Source: Fodinibius salsisoli (GTDB lineage: Bacteria > Bacteroidota > Rhodothermia > Balneolales > Balneolaceae). From it: a stretch of 64,000 bases of DNA. The notes under the pieces were generated by a model, which was given only the letters and a program-made list of their open reading frames with translations, was not told the DNA's origin and made no database searches. This document shows, one piece after another, positions 27,350 to 36,502 of the stretch. Within the stretch, counting starts at the first letter, position 1. Each line of letters begins with the position of its first letter. The translations under genes were made by a program, and so were the position numbers. The stretch lies in assembly GCF_026229185.1 (NCBI RefSeq), contig NZ_JAGGJA010000006.1, positions 62,001 to 126,000 of the forward strand, given 5' to 3'.

Positions 27350-27970
27350 GTGGCAAACATAGAAGAGCTATTACAAAAAAATGCAACGTGGTCATCGCGC
27401 ATAAAAGAAGAAGACCCCGACTTTTTTAAGCAGTTGGCAGAAGGACAGAACCCCGATATCCTCTGGATTGGTTGTTCCGACAGCCGGGTGCCCGCCAATC
27501 AAATTGTAGATTTACCGCCCGGAGAGCTATTCGTTCACCGTAACATCGCCAATGTTGTTGTGCATACAGATCTTAACTGCTTATCCGTTGTACAGTATGC
27601 CGTTGAGGTATTGGAGGTTGATCATATCGTCGTTTGTGGCCATTATGGCTGCGGTGGTGTTAAAGCCGCTATGGATGACCAGGATCATGGGCTGATTGAT
27701 AATTGGCTGCGTCACATTAAGGATGTGAACCGGTTGAATGCTGAACGTCTGGAAGGACTTTCTCACGATGAAAAAATCAACCTGCTCTGTGAACTGAACG
27801 TTAAAGAACAGGTAATCAATGTTAGCAGTACCACTATTGTTCAAAACGCCTGGAAACAGGGAGCCGATCTCTCCGTTCACGGACTTATTTACGGCCTCGA
27901 AGATGGTCAGCTCAAAAATTTAGATATGAGTGTCCGTTCAGTAGCTGAACTGGAAGAAAAATATTCTTAA
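27350..27970 (+). CDS. can: Beta-class carbonic anhydrase
   Basis: Zinc enzyme interconverting CO2 and bicarbonate. The zinc ligands and Asp-Arg dyad are visible: Cys in WIGCSDSRVPANQI, and His and Cys in VCGHYGCGGVKAA; HRNIANVV is the active-site strand. Length 206 matches the type-A beta-CA. The start is GTG at 27350. It is the first gene of a tight rightward set; TspO starts seven bases after its stop. Confidence 0.94.
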   Translation: MANIEELLQKNATWSSRIKEEDPDFFKQLAEGQNPDILWIGCSDSRVPANQIVDLPPGELFVHRNIANVVVHTDLNCLSVVQYAVEVLEVDHIVVCGHYGCGGVKAAMDDQDHGLIDNWLRHIKDVNRLNAERLEGLSHDEKINLLCELNVKEQVINVSSTTIVQNAWKQGADLSVHGLIYGLEDGQLKNLDMSVRSVAELEEKYS

Positions 27971-27977
27971 TTATTGG

Positions 27978-28445
27978 ATGACTACTTCCAAAAAAATAAT
28001 CGTACTTATCGGCTGGATTACGCTTTGTAGTCTGGCCGGTATTTTTGGTGCTCAATTCGAGCCCGGGCAATGGTACGAGCTGTTGCAAAAGCCGGCCTGG
28101 ACACCCCCCGACTGGGTTTTCCCGGTGGTTTGGCCTATTCTTTATCTTCTTATGGGTATATCTGCCTGGTTTATATGGAAAAAGCCCTCCACATCACTCT
28201 TCCAAAAAGAATTTCGCTGGTTCTACCTGCAGCTTTTACTCAATGCTCTTTGGTCCTGGTTGTTCTTTGGATTGCATCTTATTGGTTTGGCCTTAGCAGA
28301 GATTATGCTCCTTTGGGGAGCTACCTTCACTGTTATAGTACTATTTTATAAAAAAGATCGGATCGCAGGTATTTTGCTCATTCCTTATCTCATTTGGGTG
28401 AGCTACGCATCGGCCCTGACATTTGCTATCTGGCAGTTAAATTAA
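27978..28445 (+). CDS. tspO: TspO/MBR family tryptophan-rich sensory protein
   Basis: Five-helix membrane protein of 155 residues, rich in Trp, that binds porphyrins and other hydrophobic ligands. Family landmarks are FEPGQWYELLQKPAWTPPDWVFPVVWPILYLLMGISAWFIWKK and LLLNALWSWLFFGLHLIG. In photosynthetic bacteria TspO modulates tetrapyrrole and carotenoid gene expression. Here it sits 12 bases before a lycopene cyclase, a pairing that fits a carotenoid-linked role. Confidence 0.93.
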   Translation: MTTSKKIIVLIGWITLCSLAGIFGAQFEPGQWYELLQKPAWTPPDWVFPVVWPILYLLMGISAWFIWKKPSTSLFQKEFRWFYLQLLLNALWSWLFFGLHLIGLALAEIMLLWGATFTVIVLFYKKDRIAGILLIPYLIWVSYASALTFAIWQLN

Positions 28446-28457
28446 CATATACTGCTT

Positions 28458-29630
28458 ATGGACCCTGAATACGATTATATTATAGCAGGTGGTGGCGCTT
28501 CTGGGCTCTCATTGGCCTGGCAGTTGCTTAACTCCCCGTTAAAAGATCGTAAGGTTTTAATCGTCGATGCCGACCTCACACCGAAGAATGACAAGACTTG
28601 GTGTTTCTGGCATCCGGGCATCCCCCCCTTCTCTGATATCATCCATAAAAAATGGTCCTCCATTGAAATTGGAATCTCCAATGACCACTTCTCTCAGCAG
28701 GTTGAACAATACCCTTACTACGGCTTACGAAGCATCGACCTAAAGCAAAAAGTTTTGAAGGCCATAAGAGATCATGCCCATTTCGACCTGTTAGAAAGTT
28801 CGGTCGTAAAATTCACCTCCCTGCCCTCTGAACAATCAGCCCTATTGCATACTGAGGATGCTACCTTTAAAGCTTCTTATATTTTCCAGAGCTGCTTTGC
28901 CCCCACGGAAATTCATAAATCCGATATTTGCTATCCGCTCAAACAACATTTCCTGGGCTGGGAACTGACGATCGATACCCCTCTCTTCGACGATAGCACT
29001 TGTACCCTCATGGATTTTGATGAATCCTTTACCGATGGGGTGGCTTTCATGTATATCCTACCATGGCGTGCTACCTCCGGTCTTTTTGAATATACCGTCT
29101 TCTCGGATCAGCTGCTCTCTAAAGAATTTTATGAAGAAAAAATAAGGCTTTACCTGCACAATCGATATAACCTCAGACCTATTGATTATGAAGTAACACG
29201 TCGCGAATACGGTGTTATTCCCATGCAAGATCAGCCTGTTATTTCCTGGTATAAACCCCGGATTTTAAACATTGGCACACAGGGTGGACTCACCAAGCCA
29301 TCCACCGGTTACACTTTTACCCGTATTCAAAACCAAGCCAAAGCTATTGTGGATCAACTGATCGCTAACGGATCTCCTGAACCTCCCTCCCCCTCTAACT
29401 TACGCTTCAAGGCTTATGACCTGTGGCTTTTGCATATTTTATACAACCATCCAGCGGAGGCACGCCAGATTTTCCATGATCTTTTCAAAGGAAATTCCAT
29501 GGACCAGGTATTCAAATTTCTAAATGAAGACACCACCTTAATGGAAGACTTAAAAATCATGGGGTCTCTTCCCTATCGTCCCTTTCTTAAAGCTCTATGG
29601 GCTACCCGCAAACGCCTCCAGGAAATATAA
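28458..29630 (+). CDS. crtY: Lycopene beta-cyclase (CrtY/CrtL family)
   Basis: FAD/NAD-dependent cyclase that forms beta-rings on lycopene. The N-terminal dinucleotide fold is YDYIIAGGGASGLSLAWQL, followed by the characteristic KTWCFWHPG, YGLRSIDLKQKVL and, in the second half, EYGVIPMQDQP and GTQGGLTKPSTGYTF. Length 390 is typical. It is the last of a rightward set with carbonic anhydrase and TspO. The converging AI-2E gene ends one base away, leaving no room for a terminator. Other carotenoid genes are not in the window. Confidence 0.9.
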   Translation: MDPEYDYIIAGGGASGLSLAWQLLNSPLKDRKVLIVDADLTPKNDKTWCFWHPGIPPFSDIIHKKWSSIEIGISNDHFSQQVEQYPYYGLRSIDLKQKVLKAIRDHAHFDLLESSVVKFTSLPSEQSALLHTEDATFKASYIFQSCFAPTEIHKSDICYPLKQHFLGWELTIDTPLFDDSTCTLMDFDESFTDGVAFMYILPWRATSGLFEYTVFSDQLLSKEFYEEKIRLYLHNRYNLRPIDYEVTRREYGVIPMQDQPVISWYKPRILNIGTQGGLTKPSTGYTFTRIQNQAKAIVDQLIANGSPEPPSPSNLRFKAYDLWLLHILYNHPAEARQIFHDLFKGNSMDQVFKFLNEDTTLMEDLKIMGSLPYRPFLKALWATRKRLQEI

Positions 29631-29631
29631 G

Positions 29632-30687
29632 TTATTCATAATATTTCTGGGAGTCTCCCAACAGGTAACCAAACGGTTTTAGCTGATCTACCTGGTCAAA
29701 CAGGTGTTTTAAGATTCCCACGAAAGGCACAAATAAGATCATGCCGGAAATGCCCCAGAGCTCCCCTCCGATAAGTAAGGCCACCAGGGCAATCATGGGA
29801 TTGATACTTACCCGCGAGCCGATAATATTAGGCGTAATAAAATTACCTTCTAAAAATTGGACTGTGGCAAAGACCGCAATAACTGCTAATGGATCAAAAA
29901 GAGAATCCATAAACAGCAGTGCAAAAATTATGGCCGGCAGGCTGCCTATGATAATGCCGATATAGGGGATTACGGCAAGTAAAGCTGCAAAAATCGCAAA
30001 AAATAGCACATGCGGGATACCAACGATCCACAGGCCGATAGCATTGAGCAGTGCCAGCAAGAAAATCACGGTCATCATGCCAACAATATAATTCTGGGTA
30101 ACACTCTGTATGCCGCTGATGATGGCATTTACAAACTCATCATCTTCATTCCATAGCTTGTGAAAAAAGGTGCGATACATGTTTTTGTAATACATCATAA
30201 AAAACACAAAAATGGGTAATAAACCCATAGTCGCAAACATACTGGTTGTGGCTCCTAATGCGGTACTTAAGTACTCGCCACTTCTATTTACAACGGTAGA
30301 TAGTCCCTGCTCCAGGAATTGAAGCTGACGTTCCGGAGAAATATTAAAAGTGTTCTCGAAAAAAGTCAGGATGTCGTTACTGACCGTTTGTATCTGCTGG
30401 TTGGCTTCGGGCAGACGATCAGCAAACTGGACTAACTGAATGGAGAGCAATGAAATAATTCCCCCCAATACGGCGAATAGCAGTACCATACTGATGATGA
30501 TAGCCAATATGCGGTTAATCTTAACCTTCTCCAGCCATCGGCTTACCGGTTCAAGCAGCATAGCGATGAGTGCTGAAAAGGCTAAAGGCATAAGAATAAA
30601 TTTGCCGTATGATAGTAGTATAAAAAGCAGTACCAGGCCAAATAAAATAATCGTCCCTTTCAACCAAACAGGATAGGTTTTAGTCAT
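29632..30687 (-). CDS. AI-2E family transporter
   Basis: A 351-residue polytopic membrane protein of the AI-2E exporter/PurR-type permease family (PF01594). It has a hydrophobic N terminus, a central amphipathic region (about residues 95-150), then the conserved block YIGIIIGSLPAIIFALL and the C-terminal NFITPNIIGSRVSINPMIALVALLIGGELWGISGMILFVP. Members export diverse small molecules or act as Na+/H+ antiporters, so substrate is unassigned. It converges on crtY. Confidence 0.88.
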   Translation of the reverse strand: MTKTYPVWLKGTIILFGLVLLFILLSYGKFILMPLAFSALIAMLLEPVSRWLEKVKINRILAIIISMVLLFAVLGGIISLLSIQLVQFADRLPEANQQIQTVSNDILTFFENTFNISPERQLQFLEQGLSTVVNRSGEYLSTALGATTSMFATMGLLPIFVFFMMYYKNMYRTFFHKLWNEDDEFVNAIISGIQSVTQNYIVGMMTVIFLLALLNAIGLWIVGIPHVLFFAIFAALLAVIPYIGIIIGSLPAIIFALLFMDSLFDPLAVIAVFATVQFLEGNFITPNIIGSRVSINPMIALVALLIGGELWGISGMILFVPFVGILKHLFDQVDQLKPFGYLLGDSQKYYE

Positions 30688-30792
30688 ATTTCTAATAGTT
30701 ATCTATAGATTGCTATTTGTAAGGCGTTGCCTTTTTATATAAACCTGAGACCATTGTAACTCATTATTGTAGGCTTTTTACAAAGCCTGTGC

Positions 30793-31500
30793 TTAGTCCA
30801 GTTGATCCGTAATATCGCCTAACGGCGGATCAAATTCTTCCTGGAAAATTTCAAAAGGCACACGTTTGCCAACTTCATCTTTTACGTTGCTGTCTTCAAT
30901 AACCTGCTGGTAGGTTTCGTAACAATCCAGCGCATCAAGGAACTTTTGGTAATCTTCATCATTGGCTTCTACCCAGCAATCAATCTCCCCTTCGGCCGAA
31001 GATGAAAGCTTGAACTTTCCCTGGCCTTCCTCCTCATTAAAATGAGTGAAAAAGGCCAGGCGCCTGGGATATTGCTTACCCGCTCGTTTTAAATCACAGT
31101 ACAGGCGTTTCACTACGGCGTGACTAACCAGGTGATCTTCAAATCCGCTGATGCCATGTACCGCGTAGGTGACCAGCACATCCGGCTTTAGGCTTTCTAC
31201 ATGATCCCGGATTACCCCTTCAATACGCTGTGGATCCAATTCCTTAAGACCGCTGTCGGGCAGATCCAATACTTCCATACCACTTAATCCCAGCACTTCT
31301 TCCACACACTGCATTTCTTTAAAGCGTATAGCACCCATCTCTTTTTTGGTTATGCCCAAGCGGAACCGCTGCTTGGTGGCCTCCCCTTTGGTCAGGGTAA
31401 GCAAATAGACTTCATGGCCTTTGCGAAGCTGGGCCGCCATAGCTGGTGCCGGACCAAATGATTCATCATCGGGATGGGGGAAAACATAGAGTATTTTCAT
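30793..31500 (-). CDS. PIG-L family deacetylase
   Basis: Zinc-dependent N-acetylglucosaminyl deacetylase-like protein (LmbE/PIG-L fold). The metal motif is FPHPDDESFGPAPAMAAQL (residues 7-25), and the distal histidine is in HGISGFEDHLVSHAVV. At 235 residues it resembles BshB2/MshB-type proteins. Since a dedicated BshB1 is encoded at 40429, this could be a second deacetylase or a thiol-conjugate amidase. No partner genes adjoin it. Confidence 0.8.
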   Translation of the reverse strand: MKILYVFPHPDDESFGPAPAMAAQLRKGHEVYLLTLTKGEATKQRFRLGITKKEMGAIRFKEMQCVEEVLGLSGMEVLDLPDSGLKELDPQRIEGVIRDHVESLKPDVLVTYAVHGISGFEDHLVSHAVVKRLYCDLKRAGKQYPRRLAFFTHFNEEEGQGKFKLSSSAEGEIDCWVEANDEDYQKFLDALDCYETYQQVIEDSNVKDEVGKRVPFEIFQEEFDPPLGDITDQLD

Positions 31501-31647
31501 AGTTAATTTAGGGACTGGTTAAGATTCTGTAAAAGAAATATTTTCTATCGATAGAATATCATAATATCAGTTGCGCAACAGAGGTAATTTCCTTAAGTAA
31601 GGATAATGAAAATTATAATGCTATTTAAAAGGTTTTAACTGATTCGC

Positions 31648-32298
31648 GTGCACAAAATTCAATCACATTTTTTTACGGAACTATTGCATAAAAGATACCT
31701 TTTTTTATCACTGAGTGTTGTTCTAATAGCCTCCTTATCGCTAGCTGCATGCAATGGATCAGACCAAACAATGTCCAAAGATTCAGCGCCCTCTCAGGAA
31801 CAACAAGCAACAGCATCGGTAACGGCTCAAAACGTACGCGATGCGGCATTCAATGGTAATATTGAGCAGGTTCGCAAGGCCATACAACAAGAGATCGATA
31901 TTAATGAAGCAGATCAGGCCGGACGAACAGCTCTTATGCTGGCATCCTTCAATGGTCACACCCAAATTGTCCAATTGCTTTTGAAGAACGGGGCAACAAT
32001 TGATGACCGCAATACTGATGGACGAACAGCCCTTATCTTTGCAGCCAGCGGCCCTTTTGCGGATACGGTGAAGCTTCTGTTGGAGAACGAAGCAGATCCT
32101 AATGCTACCGACTCCGTTGATGGTTGGTCTGCCCTGATGTTTGCCGCTGCAGAAGGACACCAAGAGGTGGTTCAGGCGCTGCTTGAAGCGAATGCTGATC
32201 CTGCGCTCCAAGATAAAGAAGGCGATACCGCTATCGATTTCGCTCAAAATAATAATCATCCTGAAGTTGCAAACCTCCTCAAAAAAGAAGCTAATTAG
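31648..32298 (+). CDS. Ankyrin-repeat lipoprotein
   Basis: A 216-residue protein with GTG start. The signal has a lipobox SLAAC (about residue 34), so it should be membrane-anchored on the envelope side. From about residue 62 there are four to five ankyrin repeats, e.g. AGRTALMLASFNGHTQIVQLLLKNGA, DGRTALIFAASGPFADTVKLLLENEA and DGWSALMFAAAEGHQEVVQALLEANA. These probably mediate protein binding. It precedes the multihaem cytochrome by 47 bases, so the two may form one operon. Confidence 0.82.
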   Translation: MHKIQSHFFTELLHKRYLFLSLSVVLIASLSLAACNGSDQTMSKDSAPSQEQQATASVTAQNVRDAAFNGNIEQVRKAIQQEIDINEADQAGRTALMLASFNGHTQIVQLLLKNGATIDDRNTDGRTALIFAASGPFADTVKLLLENEADPNATDSVDGWSALMFAAAEGHQEVVQALLEANADPALQDKEGDTAIDFAQNNNHPEVANLLKKEAN

Positions 32299-32345
32299 CC
32301 AAAGCATATAATCCCCTGAAACACGGTTAGCACTACTCAGATATA

Positions 32346-34598
32346 ATGAATCGCTCCTATCTCCTCATTCTTATTATCGGACTTTCTCTGGGAATAGGCA
32401 TCGCCTACAGTTGTACGTACTCTGGCGAAGATTCCGGTTCTCAATCATCAGCAAAGTCTTCTCCGAATCAATTTGTGGGCGATGAAGCCTGTGCTTCTTG
32501 CCATGCCGACCAGACCACTTCCTGGAAAGAATCACACCATGACTATGCCATGAAGAAGGCTACGGAAGTGTCGGTGCGGGGTAATTTTAATAATACTACT
32601 TTTACCCATAATGGAGATCAGTATCGCTTTTTCCAGGCAGATTCGCTTTTCATGGTCGAAGCCCCCGGCCCGGATGGCAATATTAACGAATACCATGTTA
32701 CACACACCTTTGGATGGACCCCCCTTCAGCAATATCTGATCGATTTTGGACAAGGTAAACTCCAGGCGTTAAATATTGCCTGGGATACCCAGAAGGAAGA
32801 ATGGTTTGCCTTAAATCCGGAGCAGGATACCCAGCATGGCGACTGGCTGCACTGGACCGGCGGAGCCATGAACTGGAATACAATGTGTGCCGATTGCCAC
32901 TCCACAAACTTGCAAAAGAATTACATCGCAGAGGCTGATTCCTTCCACACCACCTGGTCGAACATCAACGTAAGCTGTGAGGCTTGCCACGGTCCGGGAA
33001 AGCAACATGTTGACTTTGTGCAATCGGAAGAGGTGAAAGATGCAACCATTGAGCGAATCCGGGAAGACCTTCGCTTAACCCAAAATACCCCCCAGGTTGA
33101 GCAAATCAACCAGTGTGCCCAATGCCACGCCCTGCGCGAAGAAGTTACCGGCGATTACCAACACAGCGGCAATTTTTTAGATCACTATAATCCAACGCTT
33201 CCCCATCCGGATCAGTACTTTGCCGATGGACAAATTCGGAGTGAAGATTATGTTTATGGGTCTTTTTTACAGAGTAAAATGTTCAACGAAGGCGGGGTGA
33301 AATGTAATGATTGTCACGATCCGCACAGCCTGGAACTCAAGGCCAATGTGACTGATAACAGCCTCTGTATGCAGTGCCATGAGCCTCGCTATAACACCAT
33401 AGAACATCACAAACATCAGGTTAATACCGAGGCCTCCCAGTGTATCAACTGTCATATGCCCGGCCGCTATTATATGGAAGTAGATTTTCGACGTGATCAC
33501 AGCTTCCGCGTCCCCCGACCTGATTTAAGCGCCCAATTTGAAACGCCCAATGCCTGTAACAACTGTCATGAAGACGAATCTGCCCAGTGGGCCGCAGACG
33601 CTGTAGAAGAATGGTACGGCCCCAACCGTCCGGATCATTTTTCTGAAACGCTGGTCCGGGCTGATTCCGTGGGCGCTGATGCTATTCCCCAGCTCAAAAA
33701 GCTTATTGGGGATACTGCTCGTCCGGATATTGCCCGGGCAACAGCGGTGTGGTACCTGGGACAATTCCCCGACCAGCAGAGTATGGATATTCTCGAGCAA
33801 ACACTAAACGACGAAAATCCCTTGGTTCGCAATAGCTCCGCCCGGACGCTGGCATCCTTGCCCCCCGAGATGAAGCTACCCATTTTACAAGATGCGCTGG
33901 ATGACTCAGTACGTGCCGTCCGTGTTGCCGCCGCCGAAGGCTTAGCTGAATTTTCTGCTGCTGACATCACCTTCAACTTAAAAAGTCATTTTAATGATGC
34001 CCTCGCTGAATACAAACAATACCTAAATGCCAGTCAATACTTTCCTCAGGGACAGATGAACCGTGGGCAATACTTTGAGAAACAAAATCAACCTCAAAAA
34101 GCCATTGATGCCTATCAAAAGGCGCTGCAGAGGGATCCTTATTTTAATGCCGCCCGGATAAACCTGGCCTATATCTATAATGGTCAGGGTAACAATACGG
34201 AGGCCAAACAATTATTAGAAACCGTCATTAAGCAGGAGCCTCAATACGGGCCTGCCCACTATTCGCTGGCGCTCTTACTGGCAGAAGGAAAACAGCTACA
34301 ACGGGCGCTCTCCCACTTTGAGAAAGCCGCTACCCTGATGCCTGCGAATACAAGAGTTCGCTACAACTGGGCCATCAGCCTGCAACAGCTTAATCGTCCG
34401 GAAGAAGCCGAAGAAATCTATCTTGAAGCCATCAATATTGCCCCGGATAACCCCGAATACCGTTACGGCATTTGTACGCTGTATATCCAGCAAAAACAAT
34501 ATCAAAAAGCCTTACCACACGCCCAGAAACTCGTGGAACTGCAACCTCAAAACAGCCGGTTCCGACAGCTCCTTGAGATGGTTAAGCAACAGAATTAG
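32346..34598 (+). CDS. Eight-haem cytochrome c with HEAT and TPR repeats
   Basis: A 750-residue exported protein; the N-terminal hydrophobic helix ends in AYSC, possibly a lipobox. Eight CXXCH haem sites are visible: CASCH, CADCH, CEACH, CAQCH, CNDCH, CMQCH, CINCH and CNNCH, all before about residue 405. The haem part resembles cytochrome c554/octahaem oxidoreductase-type proteins. HEAT-like repeats follow (about 445-550: AVWYLGQFPDQQSMDILEQTL, ARTLASLPPEMKLPILQDAL), then TPR repeats to the end. The combination suggests a periplasmic electron-transfer protein with a protein-binding scaffold. Substrate (nitrogen or sulfur compounds, or metal) is not determined. Confidence 0.88.
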   Translation: MNRSYLLILIIGLSLGIGIAYSCTYSGEDSGSQSSAKSSPNQFVGDEACASCHADQTTSWKESHHDYAMKKATEVSVRGNFNNTTFTHNGDQYRFFQADSLFMVEAPGPDGNINEYHVTHTFGWTPLQQYLIDFGQGKLQALNIAWDTQKEEWFALNPEQDTQHGDWLHWTGGAMNWNTMCADCHSTNLQKNYIAEADSFHTTWSNINVSCEACHGPGKQHVDFVQSEEVKDATIERIREDLRLTQNTPQVEQINQCAQCHALREEVTGDYQHSGNFLDHYNPTLPHPDQYFADGQIRSEDYVYGSFLQSKMFNEGGVKCNDCHDPHSLELKANVTDNSLCMQCHEPRYNTIEHHKHQVNTEASQCINCHMPGRYYMEVDFRRDHSFRVPRPDLSAQFETPNACNNCHEDESAQWAADAVEEWYGPNRPDHFSETLVRADSVGADAIPQLKKLIGDTARPDIARATAVWYLGQFPDQQSMDILEQTLNDENPLVRNSSARTLASLPPEMKLPILQDALDDSVRAVRVAAAEGLAEFSAADITFNLKSHFNDALAEYKQYLNASQYFPQGQMNRGQYFEKQNQPQKAIDAYQKALQRDPYFNAARINLAYIYNGQGNNTEAKQLLETVIKQEPQYGPAHYSLALLLAEGKQLQRALSHFEKAATLMPANTRVRYNWAISLQQLNRPEEAEEIYLEAINIAPDNPEYRYGICTLYIQQKQYQKALPHAQKLVELQPQNSRFRQLLEMVKQQN

Positions 34599-34626
34599 AA
34601 ATTTACTTCCTGTATAAAGGATGGAC

Positions 34627-34665
34627 ATGTAGGACGGGTTGTCAACCCCTCCAGCTGACCTACAT
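34627..34665. repeat. Nested palindrome after the cytochrome gene
   Basis: ATGTAGG (34627-34633) pairs with CCTACAT (34659-34665), and inside it GGGTTG (34636-34641) pairs with CAACCC (34643-34648). No T-run follows, so this is not a standard intrinsic terminator. It looks like a short REP-like palindromic unit between the cytochrome and DUF2059 genes. Confidence 0.5.
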
Positions 34666-34782
34666 GGATTGATTTTACTTCGCTGTATCAAGCAGCTTTC
34701 AGATATTTGCCTATTTATTGAATAACTCATTTTAATTGACTAAAGTGCTCATCAATTCAATTTAAATCTTGACTATTAGCAA

Positions 34783-35304
34783 ATGAGAACAATGTTGGTG
34801 AATTCTAAGAAAAATTACATTCCAAATATTTTAATTCTGCTGGCGCTCAGTTTCACATTAATTCACTGTTCCAGTACAAAAGAGGCAACATCTGAAAACT
34901 ATATTGGACTTGACTCTACCCTTACCAAAAAAGAAGCGGTGGATGAACTCATGGTTTTGATGAACATGAAAGAGCAGGTTAACAAGAATATGGAAATCAC
35001 GGCTGATATGTTAGCAAAATCAAATCCTATGCTCGCCACTTATAAAGAAGAATTGCAAAATTTTTATAAAAAATATTTGAGTTGGAAAAAGATTGGAGAT
35101 GATATTAAAAAGGTATATTTCGATAATTATACACAGAAGGAACTCAATATGCTTGTAGGCTTCTATCGTACGGATTCAGGCCAAAATATCGCGAAGAAAA
35201 TGCCAGAAATATTTCGCCAAAGTGCAGAAGTTGGACGTAAAGAAGCCATGAAACATCAGGGTGAGCTGCAACAAATGATTATGAAAAAAACACAAAGCCA
35301 ATAA
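34783..35304 (+). CDS. DUF2059 domain lipoprotein
   Basis: A 173-residue lipoprotein (lipobox LIHC near residue 29). The helical C-terminal two thirds resemble DUF2059: KEAVDELMVLMNMKEQVNKNM at the start and FDNYTQKELNMLVGFYRTDSGQNIAKKMPEIF in the centre are the conserved features of that family. Function is not known to me. It is flanked by palindromic intergenic sequences on both sides and appears to be monocistronic. Confidence 0.75.
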   Translation: MRTMLVNSKKNYIPNILILLALSFTLIHCSSTKEATSENYIGLDSTLTKKEAVDELMVLMNMKEQVNKNMEITADMLAKSNPMLATYKEELQNFYKKYLSWKKIGDDIKKVYFDNYTQKELNMLVGFYRTDSGQNIAKKMPEIFRQSAEVGRKEAMKHQGELQQMIMKKTQSQ

Positions 35305-35375
35305 TTCAGGCTATCCGTCGGACGGCAAACCGGCCGCCAGACAGTTTTGTGAGAGCCTCTATTTTCATTCCTGAC

Positions 35376-35401
35376 TGTATCAAGCGTCCACGCTTGATAC
35401 A
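35376..35401. repeat. Perfect 12-bp palindrome
   Basis: TGTATCAAGCGT and ACGCTTGATACA are separated by two bases, forming a perfect 12-bp hairpin in the gap between the DUF2059 gene and the ABC ATPase. It has no T-run. It could be a REP-like unit or an operator-like site; a related but imperfect AAGCGTCCGCTT string lies near 42363. Confidence 0.5.
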
Positions 35402-35580
35402 ATATTAGCGTGGACACTTATCTTAGCAGGGTTATTGGCTATTTTGCGGCCAAGGCACCAATTATTTAGTACAGCTCTGCCATGGCAAGACAACGATCTA
35501 CATCCTCAATTGCAATAGAAGACGAAATTTTGTAATTGTTAGGGTTTAAAAATTAAGGCTAACCTATTTTATCCAAAACT

Positions 35581-36414
35581 ATGAAACATCGGGATGAACA
35601 AGTCCCTATCTTAGAGTTCAATAATGTCATCGCCTATCGGAATGATACCAAGGTCATGGATCAGTTTTCAATGCGGATTGATCAGCTGCAACATACGGCT
35701 ATTCTGGGTCCTAATGGCGCTGGAAAATCCACGTTTATCCAGCTGCTGACCCACCAGCTTCATCCGTTAGCAACGGATGATGACACCCCGCCCATCCGGG
35801 TTTTTGGGAAAGATCACTGGGTGGTTTCCGAACTTCGCAAACGGATTGGCATTGTCTCTCCCGAGATGGAATATGAAATATTGCATAATCTAAAGCACGG
35901 CCGTACCAATGGCCGGGGTGTGGTCATCACGGGTTTCTTCTCCAGCATGCAGTTATTTGCCCACCATAGCATTACCGATGAGATGAAACGCAAAGCCGAC
36001 CGTACCCTGGAAATGATGGATGCCGGATACCTCGCCGATCGGATGTTCAATCGTATGTCAACCGGAGAAGCCCGCCGGGTTCTTATTGCCCGGGCCCTGG
36101 TGACAGACCCCGATGTTCTGGTCCTGGATGAACCCACGACTGCCCTGGACCCGGTAGCACGTGAAAAATGCCTCCAATGGATTCGCAATATAGCCCAACA
36201 AGGAACCTCTGTTATTATTGTGACGCATCATATTGAAGAGATAATTCCTGAAATCAACAATATTGTACTTTTACGGGATGGGAAAACCATTGCCAGCGGA
36301 CCGAAGGACAAAGTACTGACTTCAAAGAAATTGAGTACTGTTTATGGCCACCCACTTAGGTTGAAAGAAAATAACAATGGCCATTATATTGAGCTTAACC
36401 AGGATGCTTCCTGA
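35581..36414 (+). CDS. ABC transporter ATP-binding protein (ModF/YlmA-like)
   Basis: A single ATPase domain of 277 residues. Walker A is GPNGAGKST, the signature is MSTGEARR (variant of LSGGQ), Walker B is VLVLDEPTT and the switch histidine is in THHIEEI. The MSTGE signature and the IGIVSPEMEYE Q-loop region recall the ModF/YlmA-like ATPases. No permease or binding protein is adjacent, so the partner is unknown or it acts as a non-transport ATPase. Confidence 0.85.
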   Translation: MKHRDEQVPILEFNNVIAYRNDTKVMDQFSMRIDQLQHTAILGPNGAGKSTFIQLLTHQLHPLATDDDTPPIRVFGKDHWVVSELRKRIGIVSPEMEYEILHNLKHGRTNGRGVVITGFFSSMQLFAHHSITDEMKRKADRTLEMMDAGYLADRMFNRMSTGEARRVLIARALVTDPDVLVLDEPTTALDPVAREKCLQWIRNIAQQGTSVIIVTHHIEEIIPEINNIVLLRDGKTIASGPKDKVLTSKKLSTVYGHPLRLKENNNGHYIELNQDAS

Positions 36415-36502
36415 CTTACATCAATACGAAGCAATTGCATTATACTTAGAGAATAGACGGCTTATTCCAGCCTTACAGTGGTTAATAGATACGAAAGGAA
36501 AT

